Shown: positions 18,485-26,286 of the stretch, one piece after another
Layout of the letters: the number at the start of each line of letters is the position of its first letter
Numbering within the stretch: the first letter of the stretch is position 1
Assembly: GCA_035934555.1 (NCBI GenBank)
Contig: DASYXT010000127.1
Span: 18,419 to 82,418, forward strand
Direction of reading: 5' to 3'
Source of the DNA: DASYXT01 sp035934555
GTDB taxonomy: Bacteria > Verrucomicrobiota > Verrucomicrobiia > Limisphaerales > UBA8199
DNA length: 64,000 bases
Notes under the pieces: model-generated
Databases searched by the model: none
The model's input: the letters and a program-made list of their open reading frames with translations, nothing else
What the model was told of the DNA's origin: nothing
Position numbers and translations under genes: made by a program

Positions 18485-19235
18485 AAAACTGAGCAAATCC
18501 TTCAACTCGGTCCCGGTGTTGCAAGGCATTGACCACGCCCAGCGGCAAGGCCAAGCCGTGGTGATCATCGGCCCCAGCGGCTGCGGCAAGAGCACCTTCC
18601 TGCGCTGCCTCAACCAGCTTGAATTGGCCGACGCGGGGCGGATCACGATTGACAGCGTCACCATCGAGGGCGGGCACCCCCCGCGCACGGCCGCGGAACG
18701 CGACCGCCAGCGGCAATTGCGTTTGCGGGCGGGCATGGTCTTCCAGAGCTTCAACCTCTTTCCGCACCTCACGGTGTTGGACAACATCACGGTAGCGCCA
18801 CGCGTCGTGCAAGACGTCACTGCCGAGGAAGCGGAGCAACGGGCCCGGCTGTTGCTGCGCAAGGTAGGCCTGGAGCACAAGACCGGCGCTTATCCGGCGC
18901 AACTCTCGGGTGGGCAGCAGCAGCGCGTGGCTATCGCGCGGGCGCTGGCCATGCAACCCAAAGTGATGCTGTTCGACGAACCAACCAGCGCGCTGGACCC
19001 CGAGCTGCGGGAGGAGGTGCTGCGCGTCATGCGTGGTCTGGCCGAGGAAGGCATGACCATGCTGGTGGTAACGCATGAAATGCAGTTCGCGCGGGAGATG
19101 GCCGACCAGGTGCTGTTCTTCGATGGAGGGTTAATTGCGGAGAGCGGTCCGCCGGAGCAGGTTTTTGGGTCGCCGCTGCAGGAACGGACACGGGAGTTTG
19201 TTCGCCGGTGCAACTCTAATGGGCGCGGCAGCTAA
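18471..19235 (+). CDS. Polar amino-acid ABC transporter ATPase (GlnQ-like)
   Basis: 254 residues. Walker A GPSGCGKST, Q-loop VFQSFNLFPHLTVLDNI, signature LSGGQQQR, Walker B VMLFDEPTSALDPE and H-loop VTHEM are all intact. The MVFQSFNLFPHLT segment and overall length place it in the GlnQ/HisP family. It overlaps the fused binding protein-permease gene by 14 bp, so the two genes make a complete importer. Confidence 0.93.
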   Translation: MIIVEKLSKSFNSVPVLQGIDHAQRQGQAVVIIGPSGCGKSTFLRCLNQLELADAGRITIDSVTIEGGHPPRTAAERDRQRQLRLRAGMVFQSFNLFPHLTVLDNITVAPRVVQDVTAEEAEQRARLLLRKVGLEHKTGAYPAQLSGGQQQRVAIARALAMQPKVMLFDEPTSALDPELREEVLRVMRGLAEEGMTMLVVTHEMQFAREMADQVLFFDGGLIAESGPPEQVFGSPLQERTREFVRRCNSNGRGS

Positions 19236-19334
19236 TACCGCCGGCGCCTGCAGACTTCTGGGGTAGTTTGATCCCGAGCTGGTGAGTTTATGCGCCAACG
19301 GAGGCGTGAGGAAGGCGTGAGCCAGAGCCGCGCT

Positions 19335-21305
19335 TTACCGCAGCGAGTAGGTCTTTCGCACGCCGTTGATTTGCAGTGTCACACTGGTGCGGCTAATGGC
19401 GACCACCTGCGCACCATTGACCCTCTCGCCCAACGAGACGGTTTGGCCGTTGATAATCGCAGAAGCCCGGGCGCTATCGTAAAAAACACCATTGAGCCGG
19501 AACTCCGGTTGCGGATTGTGCTCCGGCGCCTTGGCCGGGTGCGAGAGGTTGGCAGCCGGGACCTGGGGGGCCACGGTGGGAGTTGGCGCGGGCTGAATCG
19601 ATGAGGGCGCAGGCTCAGGCAAGGAGGGGGCGGCCTGCGGGACGGTTGCCGATGAAGCATGTGCCTCCGGGATTTGCTGAGCGATGATTGCTGGCGAAGC
19701 ATGCGGCGGTGGCGTCGGCTCGACCACTGCCAGGGCCGGTGTGGCTGACGGGGCCGGTGCAGCAGTTTTTGGCGGCGTCGTACTCGAAGCGTCAGCGAGC
19801 GGTGGCTGGCCGGCAACCGGTGTTCGGGCGGCAATGGTGTCTGGGTTAGTCAGAGCGGGTGTTTCGATCCAAAGTACTAGCAGAGCGAGAACCGCGGCAG
19901 CGACGCCGGCGTACACCCATCGCCTCGACTGAGCGTGTGACACAGGAGCGGCTGGTTCTGCCGTCTGGCTCGATTGCCCCGTGGTGGTTGTCTGTGTTTC
20001 AGCGACGGGACCCGGGAGGTAATTGGCCGATTGCGGCGGGGGCGCGAGGGTAGGCACTGGCGGCGCGATGCCCTGGTCTGAGCCGAGGGCGCCGGCTTTG
20101 GGCCGAGGCGCGGCCAGAATCCAGTTCACAATGGCGGCTCGCCAAACCGGCAGGCGCTTGAGCAACCCTATTTCGTTGAGAAACGCGTTGTGAATTTTGG
20201 GCGCGACAAAGCCGTCGGCCGTCGGCCAGAGCTCGTGCGCGAAGACGTTCGCAACGTGAACGGCAGCTAAAGGAGTCAGTTGTGTCTGTTCACCCAGCGG
20301 AGGCTCGTGGTGCAGCGCCACCGCGTCCACGATGGGCAACGGCATGTTCCACATGCCTACCAGGCAGCCACCGATCTCGCCGTGGTTCGCGCCGAAGATC
20401 TCCTTTTCAATATCCCAGAGCGGCACCGGCTGTTTGCGGCCGAGAGAGTGGACGCGTCCGTACATGTCGTCAAAGTTCATGACCAGGACAACTTTCCCGA
20501 GGTCATGCAGGAGGCCAGCCGTCAGGGCGGCGGCAGCCAGCGTCCGGTCCCGCGTTTCGAAAAGCACCAGGTCACGGGCGAGCAGCGCCACCCGCGTGCT
20601 GTGTCGCCAGATTTGGTTGAGGTCCAAATATCCCGGCCGCAAGTTGCTGTGCTCAGCCAGGAATTGGAGCGCCATGACCAAACCTTTGACAGTGTCCAAG
20701 CCGAGGGAGGTAACCGCGGCGAGCGGGTCGGTGGGGCTGCGTTTGGAGCCGAGGTAGGCCGAATGGCTCAGCGCCATGAGTTCAGAAGTGAGCGCCGCAT
20801 CTGTGGCAATGACTTGTGCGATCAGCTCTTTGGTTACGTCCGGCATTTCAAGCGCCTTGAGCACCTCGGCATAGACCGGGGGAACAAAAGGGGCGGGGCC
20901 GGCGGCTGAGGCGGGGCTGCTCGCAGTTTGGTCGGCACTGGAATCTTGCGGAACCAAGGCATCTTCCAGCCTGCTCTTGAGAGAAACCGGCTCGATGGGT
21001 TTAGGCAGAATCAGGTACGGGTCGGTAACTTTTGCCGCCACCAGCGCCAGGTCTGCCTCATAGGCCAGCAACGCGCGAACCATCTTGGGCCGCTTCTCCA
21101 ATGCATGATTCAACAAATCACTCCCGTCGCCTGACCCCAGGTTGAAATCAGCCAACAGCACGTCGAAAGCGTGCTCTTCCAATTGTGCAGACGCATCCGC
21201 CTCGCAGGAGACCAGCGTGGCTTCCCACTGCTCGCCTAGAGCCTGGGCAATGTCAGCCAACGCTTGCGGCTCCGCGACCGCCAGCAAAGTGTATTTTTGA
21301 GGCAT
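19335..21305 (-). CDS. REC-HDOD protein fused to GspB-like periplasmic domain
   Basis: 656 residues from MPQKYTLLAVAEP (a GTG at 21338 would add eleven hydrophobic residues). Residues 1-117 form a receiver-like domain with a candidate phosphoacceptor Asp (DVLLADFNLG) and the LPKP lysine, but the acidic pocket near the N-terminus is missing. Residues about 145-345 are an HDOD domain with LLHDLGK and an ALHHEP motif. A single span (about 463-481, VYAGVAAAVLALLVLWIE) follows, then about 110 residues of Pro/Ala linker, and residues 600-656 match the C-terminal domain of GspB (FRLNGVFYDSARASAIING, then VSLGERVNGAQVV). GspB normally assists type II secretin assembly. I know of no such four-part protein; it could connect a cytoplasmic signal to the secretion machinery. 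Confidence 0.82.
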   Translation of the reverse strand: MPQKYTLLAVAEPQALADIAQALGEQWEATLVSCEADASAQLEEHAFDVLLADFNLGSGDGSDLLNHALEKRPKMVRALLAYEADLALVAAKVTDPYLILPKPIEPVSLKSRLEDALVPQDSSADQTASSPASAAGPAPFVPPVYAEVLKALEMPDVTKELIAQVIATDAALTSELMALSHSAYLGSKRSPTDPLAAVTSLGLDTVKGLVMALQFLAEHSNLRPGYLDLNQIWRHSTRVALLARDLVLFETRDRTLAAAALTAGLLHDLGKVVLVMNFDDMYGRVHSLGRKQPVPLWDIEKEIFGANHGEIGGCLVGMWNMPLPIVDAVALHHEPPLGEQTQLTPLAAVHVANVFAHELWPTADGFVAPKIHNAFLNEIGLLKRLPVWRAAIVNWILAAPRPKAGALGSDQGIAPPVPTLAPPPQSANYLPGPVAETQTTTTGQSSQTAEPAAPVSHAQSRRWVYAGVAAAVLALLVLWIETPALTNPDTIAARTPVAGQPPLADASSTTPPKTAAPAPSATPALAVVEPTPPPHASPAIIAQQIPEAHASSATVPQAAPSLPEPAPSSIQPAPTPTVAPQVPAANLSHPAKAPEHNPQPEFRLNGVFYDSARASAIINGQTVSLGERVNGAQVVAISRTSVTLQINGVRKTYSLR

Positions 21306-21434
21306 AGCTAGGCACAGAAGCAGCATAATCCTGACCAAAGTTGGAACATTTTTTTAAATGCAAGAAGTGCGGGCAGGAGTCGGCGAGCTGGGGAACTGCA
21401 TTTATATAAGATGCTGATGTTGTTTTACTTGTGA

Positions 21435-21447
21435 CGAACAATGTTCG
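21435..21447. promoter_or_regulatory. Palindrome CGAACA-A-TGTTCG upstream of egtB
   Basis: A perfect inverted repeat with 6-bp arms around one base lies about 105 bp before the egtB start, downstream of an AT-rich TATATAAG stretch at about 21402-21409 that may be a -10 box. It may be an operator for the egt operon or for the divergent HDOD gene. The arrangement does not match the known LexA boxes. Evidence is the symmetry and position only. Confidence 0.3.
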
Positions 21448-21550
21448 AAGTGGAACTGCAAGCACCTGAGAGAGCACGGGTTCTGCCCTATTGAGGACGG
21501 TCTGCCCTGTGTTCCATAGTTGGCGACTGCTTTGTCCAAAGAGGATTTCA

Positions 21551-22897
21551 ATGAGAGTATTAACAAACCCTGGTATCGCTGCTGAGACGGCCGAGCAAAC
21601 ACCACCGGACCATCTGGCGGGGGAGCAAGGTTCCCGCCGACTGGGGCGAGCGGAGTTACTCGAAAGATTTCGGCGCGTGCGCCGCTTTTCCGAGCAGTTG
21701 TGCGAGACGCTCGAGCCGGAGGATTACGTCATCCAAACGATGCCGGAAATGAGCCCGACCAAGTGGCACCTGGCGCATACGAGTTGGTTTTTTGAGACGT
21801 TCGTTGCCCGCCCCCACCTTGCCGCTTACCGGCCATTGAATCCCCAATATGCGTTTCTGTTTAATTCCTATTACAACGCCGCCGGCAAAATGCACCCGCG
21901 CCCCCAGCGCGGCCTAATCTCGCGCCCTACCGTCCGCGAGACCTACACCTATCGTCACCACGTGGACGCAGCCATGGAGGGCCTGCTGCAACGCGCCGAC
22001 GAGCGCCAGTTGGAGGTGCTCGCGCCCTTGCTGGCGCTCGGCCTCAACCACGAACAACAGCACCAGGAGCTCATGCTGACGGATATCAAGCACGCGTTTT
22101 GGATGAACCCGCTGCGCCCGGTGTTCCGCCCGGAAGCGCCTATTCTCGAGCCGCCCAAGGCCACACCAGGCTGGCACCAATTTGAGACCCGGCTTTACTC
22201 GATTGGACACGAGGGTGGAGGCTTTTGCTTTGATAACGAGTCACCAAGGCACCAGGTTTTCCTGGAGGGGTTTGCTCTGGCTGAGCGGTTGGTCACGAAT
22301 GAGGATTTTCTGGCTTTCATGGAGGATGGCGGCTACCAGCGACCCGAACTATGGCTGTCGTTGGGCTGGACGGCAGTCACCGAGCGGGGCTGGCATGCGC
22401 CGTTTTACTGGGAAAAACGCGGTAACCAATGGTGGATGATGACGCTGGCCGGCATGCGTCCCGTCCGTTGGGCCGAGCCGGTGTGTCATGTCAGCTACTT
22501 TGAGGCCGATGCTTTCGCCCGCTGGGCCGGGGCGCGGCTGCCAACAGAAGCCGAATGGGAGGTCGCTGCCAGAGAAGTAAAACTCGACGGCCATTTTGCC
22601 GAAGCGGGGTTTTTCCATCCGGTGCCGGCGAGGTCAGCCGTTTCCGGTTCACTGGAACAGATGTTCGGGGAGGTGTGGCAATGGACCCAAAGCTCCTATG
22701 CACCGTATCCGGGTTACCAGGCGCCGGCCGGCGCGCTGGGTGAATACAATGGCAAATTCATGTGCAACCAGTATGTGTTGCGCGGCGCCTCGTGCGCCAC
22801 GCCTCAATCCCACGCTCGCCGCACCTACCGTAACTTCTTCCCACCAGATGCGCGCTGGCAGTTCCTTGGGTTGCGCCTGGCCAAGGATGCGTCATGA
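21551..22897 (+). CDS. egtB: Ergothioneine sulfoxide synthase EgtB
   Basis: 448 residues from the ATG at 21551, with AGAGG upstream. The N-terminal DinB-like domain carries the iron histidines (KWHLAHTSWFFE, likely H76; NHEQQHQE, H167 and H171), and the C-terminal half is the formylglycine-generating-enzyme-like fold (RLPTEAEWEVAAR, GEVWQWTQSSYAPYPGY, VLRGASCATP). EgtB joins the sulfur of cysteine or gamma-glutamylcysteine to hercynine with O2. No egtA or egtC is present, so cysteine is the likelier donor, as in non-actinobacterial EgtBs. It overlaps egtD by ATGA and heads a four-gene operon. Confidence 0.93.
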   Translation: MRVLTNPGIAAETAEQTPPDHLAGEQGSRRLGRAELLERFRRVRRFSEQLCETLEPEDYVIQTMPEMSPTKWHLAHTSWFFETFVARPHLAAYRPLNPQYAFLFNSYYNAAGKMHPRPQRGLISRPTVRETYTYRHHVDAAMEGLLQRADERQLEVLAPLLALGLNHEQQHQELMLTDIKHAFWMNPLRPVFRPEAPILEPPKATPGWHQFETRLYSIGHEGGGFCFDNESPRHQVFLEGFALAERLVTNEDFLAFMEDGGYQRPELWLSLGWTAVTERGWHAPFYWEKRGNQWWMMTLAGMRPVRWAEPVCHVSYFEADAFARWAGARLPTEAEWEVAAREVKLDGHFAEAGFFHPVPARSAVSGSLEQMFGEVWQWTQSSYAPYPGYQAPAGALGEYNGKFMCNQYVLRGASCATPQSHARRTYRNFFPPDARWQFLGLRLAKDAS

Positions 22898-23892
22898 ACA
22901 GCGCCGGGGTCGTAGAGCCGAACTGGGCCGCAAGCGCGCCGGTTATCGAAGCATTCCGGCGTGATGTACTGGCAGGACTCTCCCGGCCGATCAAGGCGCT
23001 GCCGTGCAAGTACCTTTACGATGACGAAGGCGCCCGGCTATTTGAACTCATCTGCGAGTTGGACGAATACTATCCGACCCGGACGGAGTTGAGGATCCTC
23101 CGTGAAAACATGCACGAGATCGCGGCCTGTTTGGGACGGGCGGTGAACCTGGTCGATCTGGGCAGCGGCAGCGGCGCCAAAGCGCGATTGTTGCTGAAAC
23201 ACCTCAGCCAGCCGACGGCCTATTGGCCCGTCGATGTCGCCAGTGCGCAGTTGGTCGGGTGCGCCGCGCAAGCTGCTCGAGATTTCCCTGGCCTGACCGT
23301 CGTACCGGTCTGCGCTGATTTCACCCAGCATTTTGAACTGCCGCGGCGCCTCCCGGGCTCCGGCCAAACCGTTCTCTTTTTTCCAGGTTCTACCATTGGG
23401 AATTTTGAGCCACCGCACGCGGAGTTGTTCCTGCGCCGGCTGGCCCGAGTAGCAGGTGTTAACGGAGGGGTGCTAATCGGGGTGGACCTGAAGAAATCGC
23501 CCGCGGTGTTTAACCCGGCATACAACGATGCGCAAGGTGTCACCGCGCGATTCAATCTGAACCTCCTGAACCGCATTAATCGTGAACTCCAGGCCAACTT
23601 TGATCTGACCCAGTTCAGGCATCAGGCGTTTTACAACGAGAGGCCGGGCCGTATCGAGATGCACCTGGTAAGCCGCCGCCCCCAGGCTGTTGCCGTGGAG
23701 GATTGCCAGTTCGAGTTCGCCCGGGGTGAACCCATTGTAACGGAGCATTCCTACAAGTACGAGCTGAACGAGTTTCGCCAACTTGCTGCCCGGGCCGGTT
23801 TGGAACTCGTCCGCTGGTGGACCGATGAACGGCGCTGGTTCAGCGTTCAGTTTCTTAAGCCCCACCAAACCGGGATTGCCAGGGATTCATGA
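22894..23892 (+). CDS. egtD: L-histidine N-alpha-methyltransferase EgtD
   Basis: 332 residues, the normal EgtD length (about 320). Family marks are KYLYDDEGARLFELI near residue 39, EYYPTRTE at 58-65, SAM motif DLGSGSGAKA at 88, and FFPGSTIGNFEP in the middle. It trimethylates histidine to hercynine, the substrate of EgtB. Both ends overlap neighbours by four bases (egtB before, ABC ATPase after), showing tight translational coupling. No egtE lyase gene is in the window. Confidence 0.93.
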   Translation: MNSAGVVEPNWAASAPVIEAFRRDVLAGLSRPIKALPCKYLYDDEGARLFELICELDEYYPTRTELRILRENMHEIAACLGRAVNLVDLGSGSGAKARLLLKHLSQPTAYWPVDVASAQLVGCAAQAARDFPGLTVVPVCADFTQHFELPRRLPGSGQTVLFFPGSTIGNFEPPHAELFLRRLARVAGVNGGVLIGVDLKKSPAVFNPAYNDAQGVTARFNLNLLNRINRELQANFDLTQFRHQAFYNERPGRIEMHLVSRRPQAVAVEDCQFEFARGEPIVTEHSYKYELNEFRQLAARAGLELVRWWTDERRWFSVQFLKPHQTGIARDS

Positions 23893-24692
23893 ACAGCACA
23901 GCCGTCGCGCCGGGTGCGGTGAGGCAGTCTGGAATGGAGCAAGAACAGCCCGCGCCGATGATCGAACTGGTGGGCGCCAGCAAATCCTTTGGTTCAACGC
24001 CGGCCCTGGCGCCGACAAACCTCAGGTTCGAGGCCGGCAAGACGACCGTGCTCATTGGGCCAAGCGGTTGTGGGAAATCCACCCTGCTGCGGTTGATTAT
24101 CGGCCTCATCGCACCTACGAGCGGTGAAGTGCGATTCGAAAACCAAGCGCTCACGCCGAAGAATATGCTGCACGTCCGGCGCCGGATGGGATACGTGATC
24201 CAGGAAGGTGGACTTTTCCCGCACCTGACCGCTCGGGATAATGTTTTGCTGCTGGGACGGCATCTGCGCCGGCCCGTGCAGGAGATGCGGGCGCGGTTCG
24301 ATGAATTATGTGAGTTAACCGGTTTACCAGCGGCCGCGCTCGACCGCTATCCGGTTGAACTTTCGGGCGGCCAGCGGCAGCGCGTGAGCCTAATCCGCGC
24401 ACTGATGCTGCGGCCCGATGTGCTGCTGCTGGATGAACCCCTGGCCGCCCTGGATCCCATGGTCCGCAGCACTCTCCAGACCGAACTGAAGACGATTTTC
24501 CACCACCTCCGACAGACGGTCATCCTCGTCACCCATGAGCTGGCCGAGGCCGCCTGGCTGGGCCACCGCATCGTGCTGCTTCGGCAAGGGCGTGTCGTGC
24601 AAGTCGGGACACTGACGGCCTTGCGCGACCACCCGGCCGAGGCCTTTGTATCCGAGTTCATCAACGCCCAAAGAACGCTGTTGGCGTCATGA
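23889..24692 (+). CDS. ABC transporter ATPase in egt operon (OpuCA/EgtV-like)
   Basis: 267 residues. Walker A GPSGCGKST, Q-loop YVIQEGGLFPHLT, signature LSGGQRQR, Walker B VLLLDEPLAALDP and H-loop VTHELAEAA are intact. The YVIQEGGLFPH sequence is typical of the quaternary-amine (OpuA/OpuC/OsmV) ATPases, though no CBS domain follows. ATGA overlaps join it to egtD and to the binding protein-permease gene. Since known ergothioneine importers (EgtUV) belong to this same family, ergothioneine or its betaine precursor hercynine is the inferred substrate. Confidence 0.88.
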   Translation: MNSTAVAPGAVRQSGMEQEQPAPMIELVGASKSFGSTPALAPTNLRFEAGKTTVLIGPSGCGKSTLLRLIIGLIAPTSGEVRFENQALTPKNMLHVRRRMGYVIQEGGLFPHLTARDNVLLLGRHLRRPVQEMRARFDELCELTGLPAAALDRYPVELSGGQRQRVSLIRALMLRPDVLLLDEPLAALDPMVRSTLQTELKTIFHHLRQTVILVTHELAEAAWLGHRIVLLRQGRVVQVGTLTALRDHPAEAFVSEFINAQRTLLAS

Positions 24693-26185
24693 GAAGGCTA
24701 TTCGCCCTAACGCTCATTCTCTTTAGTGTCGGTGGCCCAATGAGGTCCGCAGCAGCTGTCATCATTGGCTCGAAGGAGTTCACTGAATCTTACGTTCTGG
24801 CCGAGATCGCCAAGGGGAGCGCGGAACGCGCGGGCTTGCCGGTTGACCTGCGCGCGGGAATGGGCGGCACACTCATTCTTTGGGAAGCGCTGCGCCAAGG
24901 TGCAATCACCTGTTACCCGGAATACACCGGAACAATTCGGGAGGTGATTCTGCAAAACCATTCCGTCTCTCTCACCAAAGGGAGGGCCGATTTGGCGGAC
25001 CTGCGCCGCGGCCTTGCAAATTTTGGCATCGGCATGACGAGCGAGTTGGGCTTCAACAATACCTATGCCTTGGTGATGCGGCGAGCCCAGGCCAAAGCCC
25101 TGGGCATCCACAACATTAGTGACCTGAACAAATATCCGGGCCTGCGCGTGGGGCTGACCCATGAATTCGTCGGGCGAGCGGATGGATGGGGGCCCCTCTG
25201 CGCGCGGTACGGGCTGCGCATGCAAAATGTTCGGGCGCTGGATCACACGCTCGCCTACCTGGCGATCGCCAAGGGAGAAATCGATGTGATGGACGCCTAC
25301 TCGACAGATGCGAAAATCGACGAGGAGAATCTGGTCGTCTTGCGCGACCAACTAGGCTTCTTCCCGCAATATGACGCGGTGTTTGTGTATCGCCTCGACG
25401 CCGAGCGACGGCTGGTGGCGGCGCTGCAGCGATTGTCAGGCACCCTGGATGAAAGCCGAATGCGCCGCCTGAATGCCATCGCCGAGCAGACGCATGACTA
25501 CGCGAAAGCCGCCGCGGTTTATTTCCATGACGCAGGCGCAGACCACCCGGGCTCACTCACGGCGAATCTAGCGCGCTGGACCGGACGCCACCTGCTGCTG
25601 GTGGCGGTCTCGCTTGGGGCAGCGATTCTGCTCGGTGTGCCGCTGGGGATTTGGTCGAGCCGGGGCGGTTGGCTGGGCGAAATAGTGCTTGGAGCCACCG
25701 GCCTGATCCAGACTGTCCCATCCCTCGCGTTGCTGGCACTGTTGGTTTCGGTTCCCTTCCTGGGCATCACTCCACTGACCGCAATTGTGGCGCTGTTTCT
25801 TTATGGCCTGCTCCCGATTGTGCGCAGCACCGCGACCGGGCTGCAGGACATTCCCCGGCCGGTGCGCGAGTCAGCCGAGGCGCTCGGCCTGGAAGCGCGT
25901 GTGCGACTGGTCAAAATCTTCCTGCCGCTGGCCTCACGCTCGATTCTGGGTGGGATTAAGACCAGCGCCATCATCAATGTAGGGGCGGCTACCCTGGCAG
26001 CCCTGATCGGCGCCGGCGGCTTGGGCGAACCCATTCTCAGCGGGCTGAATCTAAACGACCGCGCGCTCATTCTGGAAGGAGCGATTCCGGCAGCCGTTCT
26101 GGCGTTGCTTGTGCAAGCGGCCTTTGTGTTCCTGGATCGCCGGTTAATTCCCAAAGGGCTGCGGTTGAATGCCGCTCGTCCCTGA
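24689..26185 (+). CDS. Fused binding protein-permease (OpuC/EgtU-like)
   Basis: 498 residues. A signal sequence (RLFALTLILFSVGGPMRSAAA) leads into an OpuAC/OpuBC-type binding domain (VIIGSKEFTESYVLAEIAKG, ITCYPEYTGTIREVI, LRVGLTHEFVGRADGW, IDVMDAYSTDAKI) to about residue 285, then a permease with five to six spans and EAA loop ESAEALGLEARVRLVKIFLP. EgtU of pneumococcus has the opposite order, permease first. Betaines such as choline and glycine betaine are the classical ligands. Linkage to egtB-egtD by four-base overlaps argues for ergothioneine or hercynine. Direction is expected to be import because a binding domain is present. Confidence 0.87.
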   Translation: MRRLFALTLILFSVGGPMRSAAAVIIGSKEFTESYVLAEIAKGSAERAGLPVDLRAGMGGTLILWEALRQGAITCYPEYTGTIREVILQNHSVSLTKGRADLADLRRGLANFGIGMTSELGFNNTYALVMRRAQAKALGIHNISDLNKYPGLRVGLTHEFVGRADGWGPLCARYGLRMQNVRALDHTLAYLAIAKGEIDVMDAYSTDAKIDEENLVVLRDQLGFFPQYDAVFVYRLDAERRLVAALQRLSGTLDESRMRRLNAIAEQTHDYAKAAAVYFHDAGADHPGSLTANLARWTGRHLLLVAVSLGAAILLGVPLGIWSSRGGWLGEIVLGATGLIQTVPSLALLALLVSVPFLGITPLTAIVALFLYGLLPIVRSTATGLQDIPRPVRESAEALGLEARVRLVKIFLPLASRSILGGIKTSAIINVGAATLAALIGAGGLGEPILSGLNLNDRALILEGAIPAAVLALLVQAAFVFLDRRLIPKGLRLNAARP

Positions 26186-26286
26186 GCAAAAGTCCCGTTG
26201 CTCGCCTTGGAGTACCGCGGCTTTTCTCCAAGAAAAACAACCGCTGACATTCGCCGTGAATCGGTGTAGATACTCAACCAAGGAAC

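Noticed and set aside
21435..21447. CGAACAATGTTCG as a LexA (SOS) box
   Set aside because: The GAAC and GTTC halves are three bases apart, not four as in the Gram-positive box, and the order differs from TGTTC-N4-GAACA-type boxes; kept only as an unnamed palindrome.
26206..26232. Hairpin CTTGGAG/CTCCAAG as terminator of the egt operon
   Set aside because: It is followed by A residues rather than T on the plus strand, so it cannot be called a rho-independent terminator.
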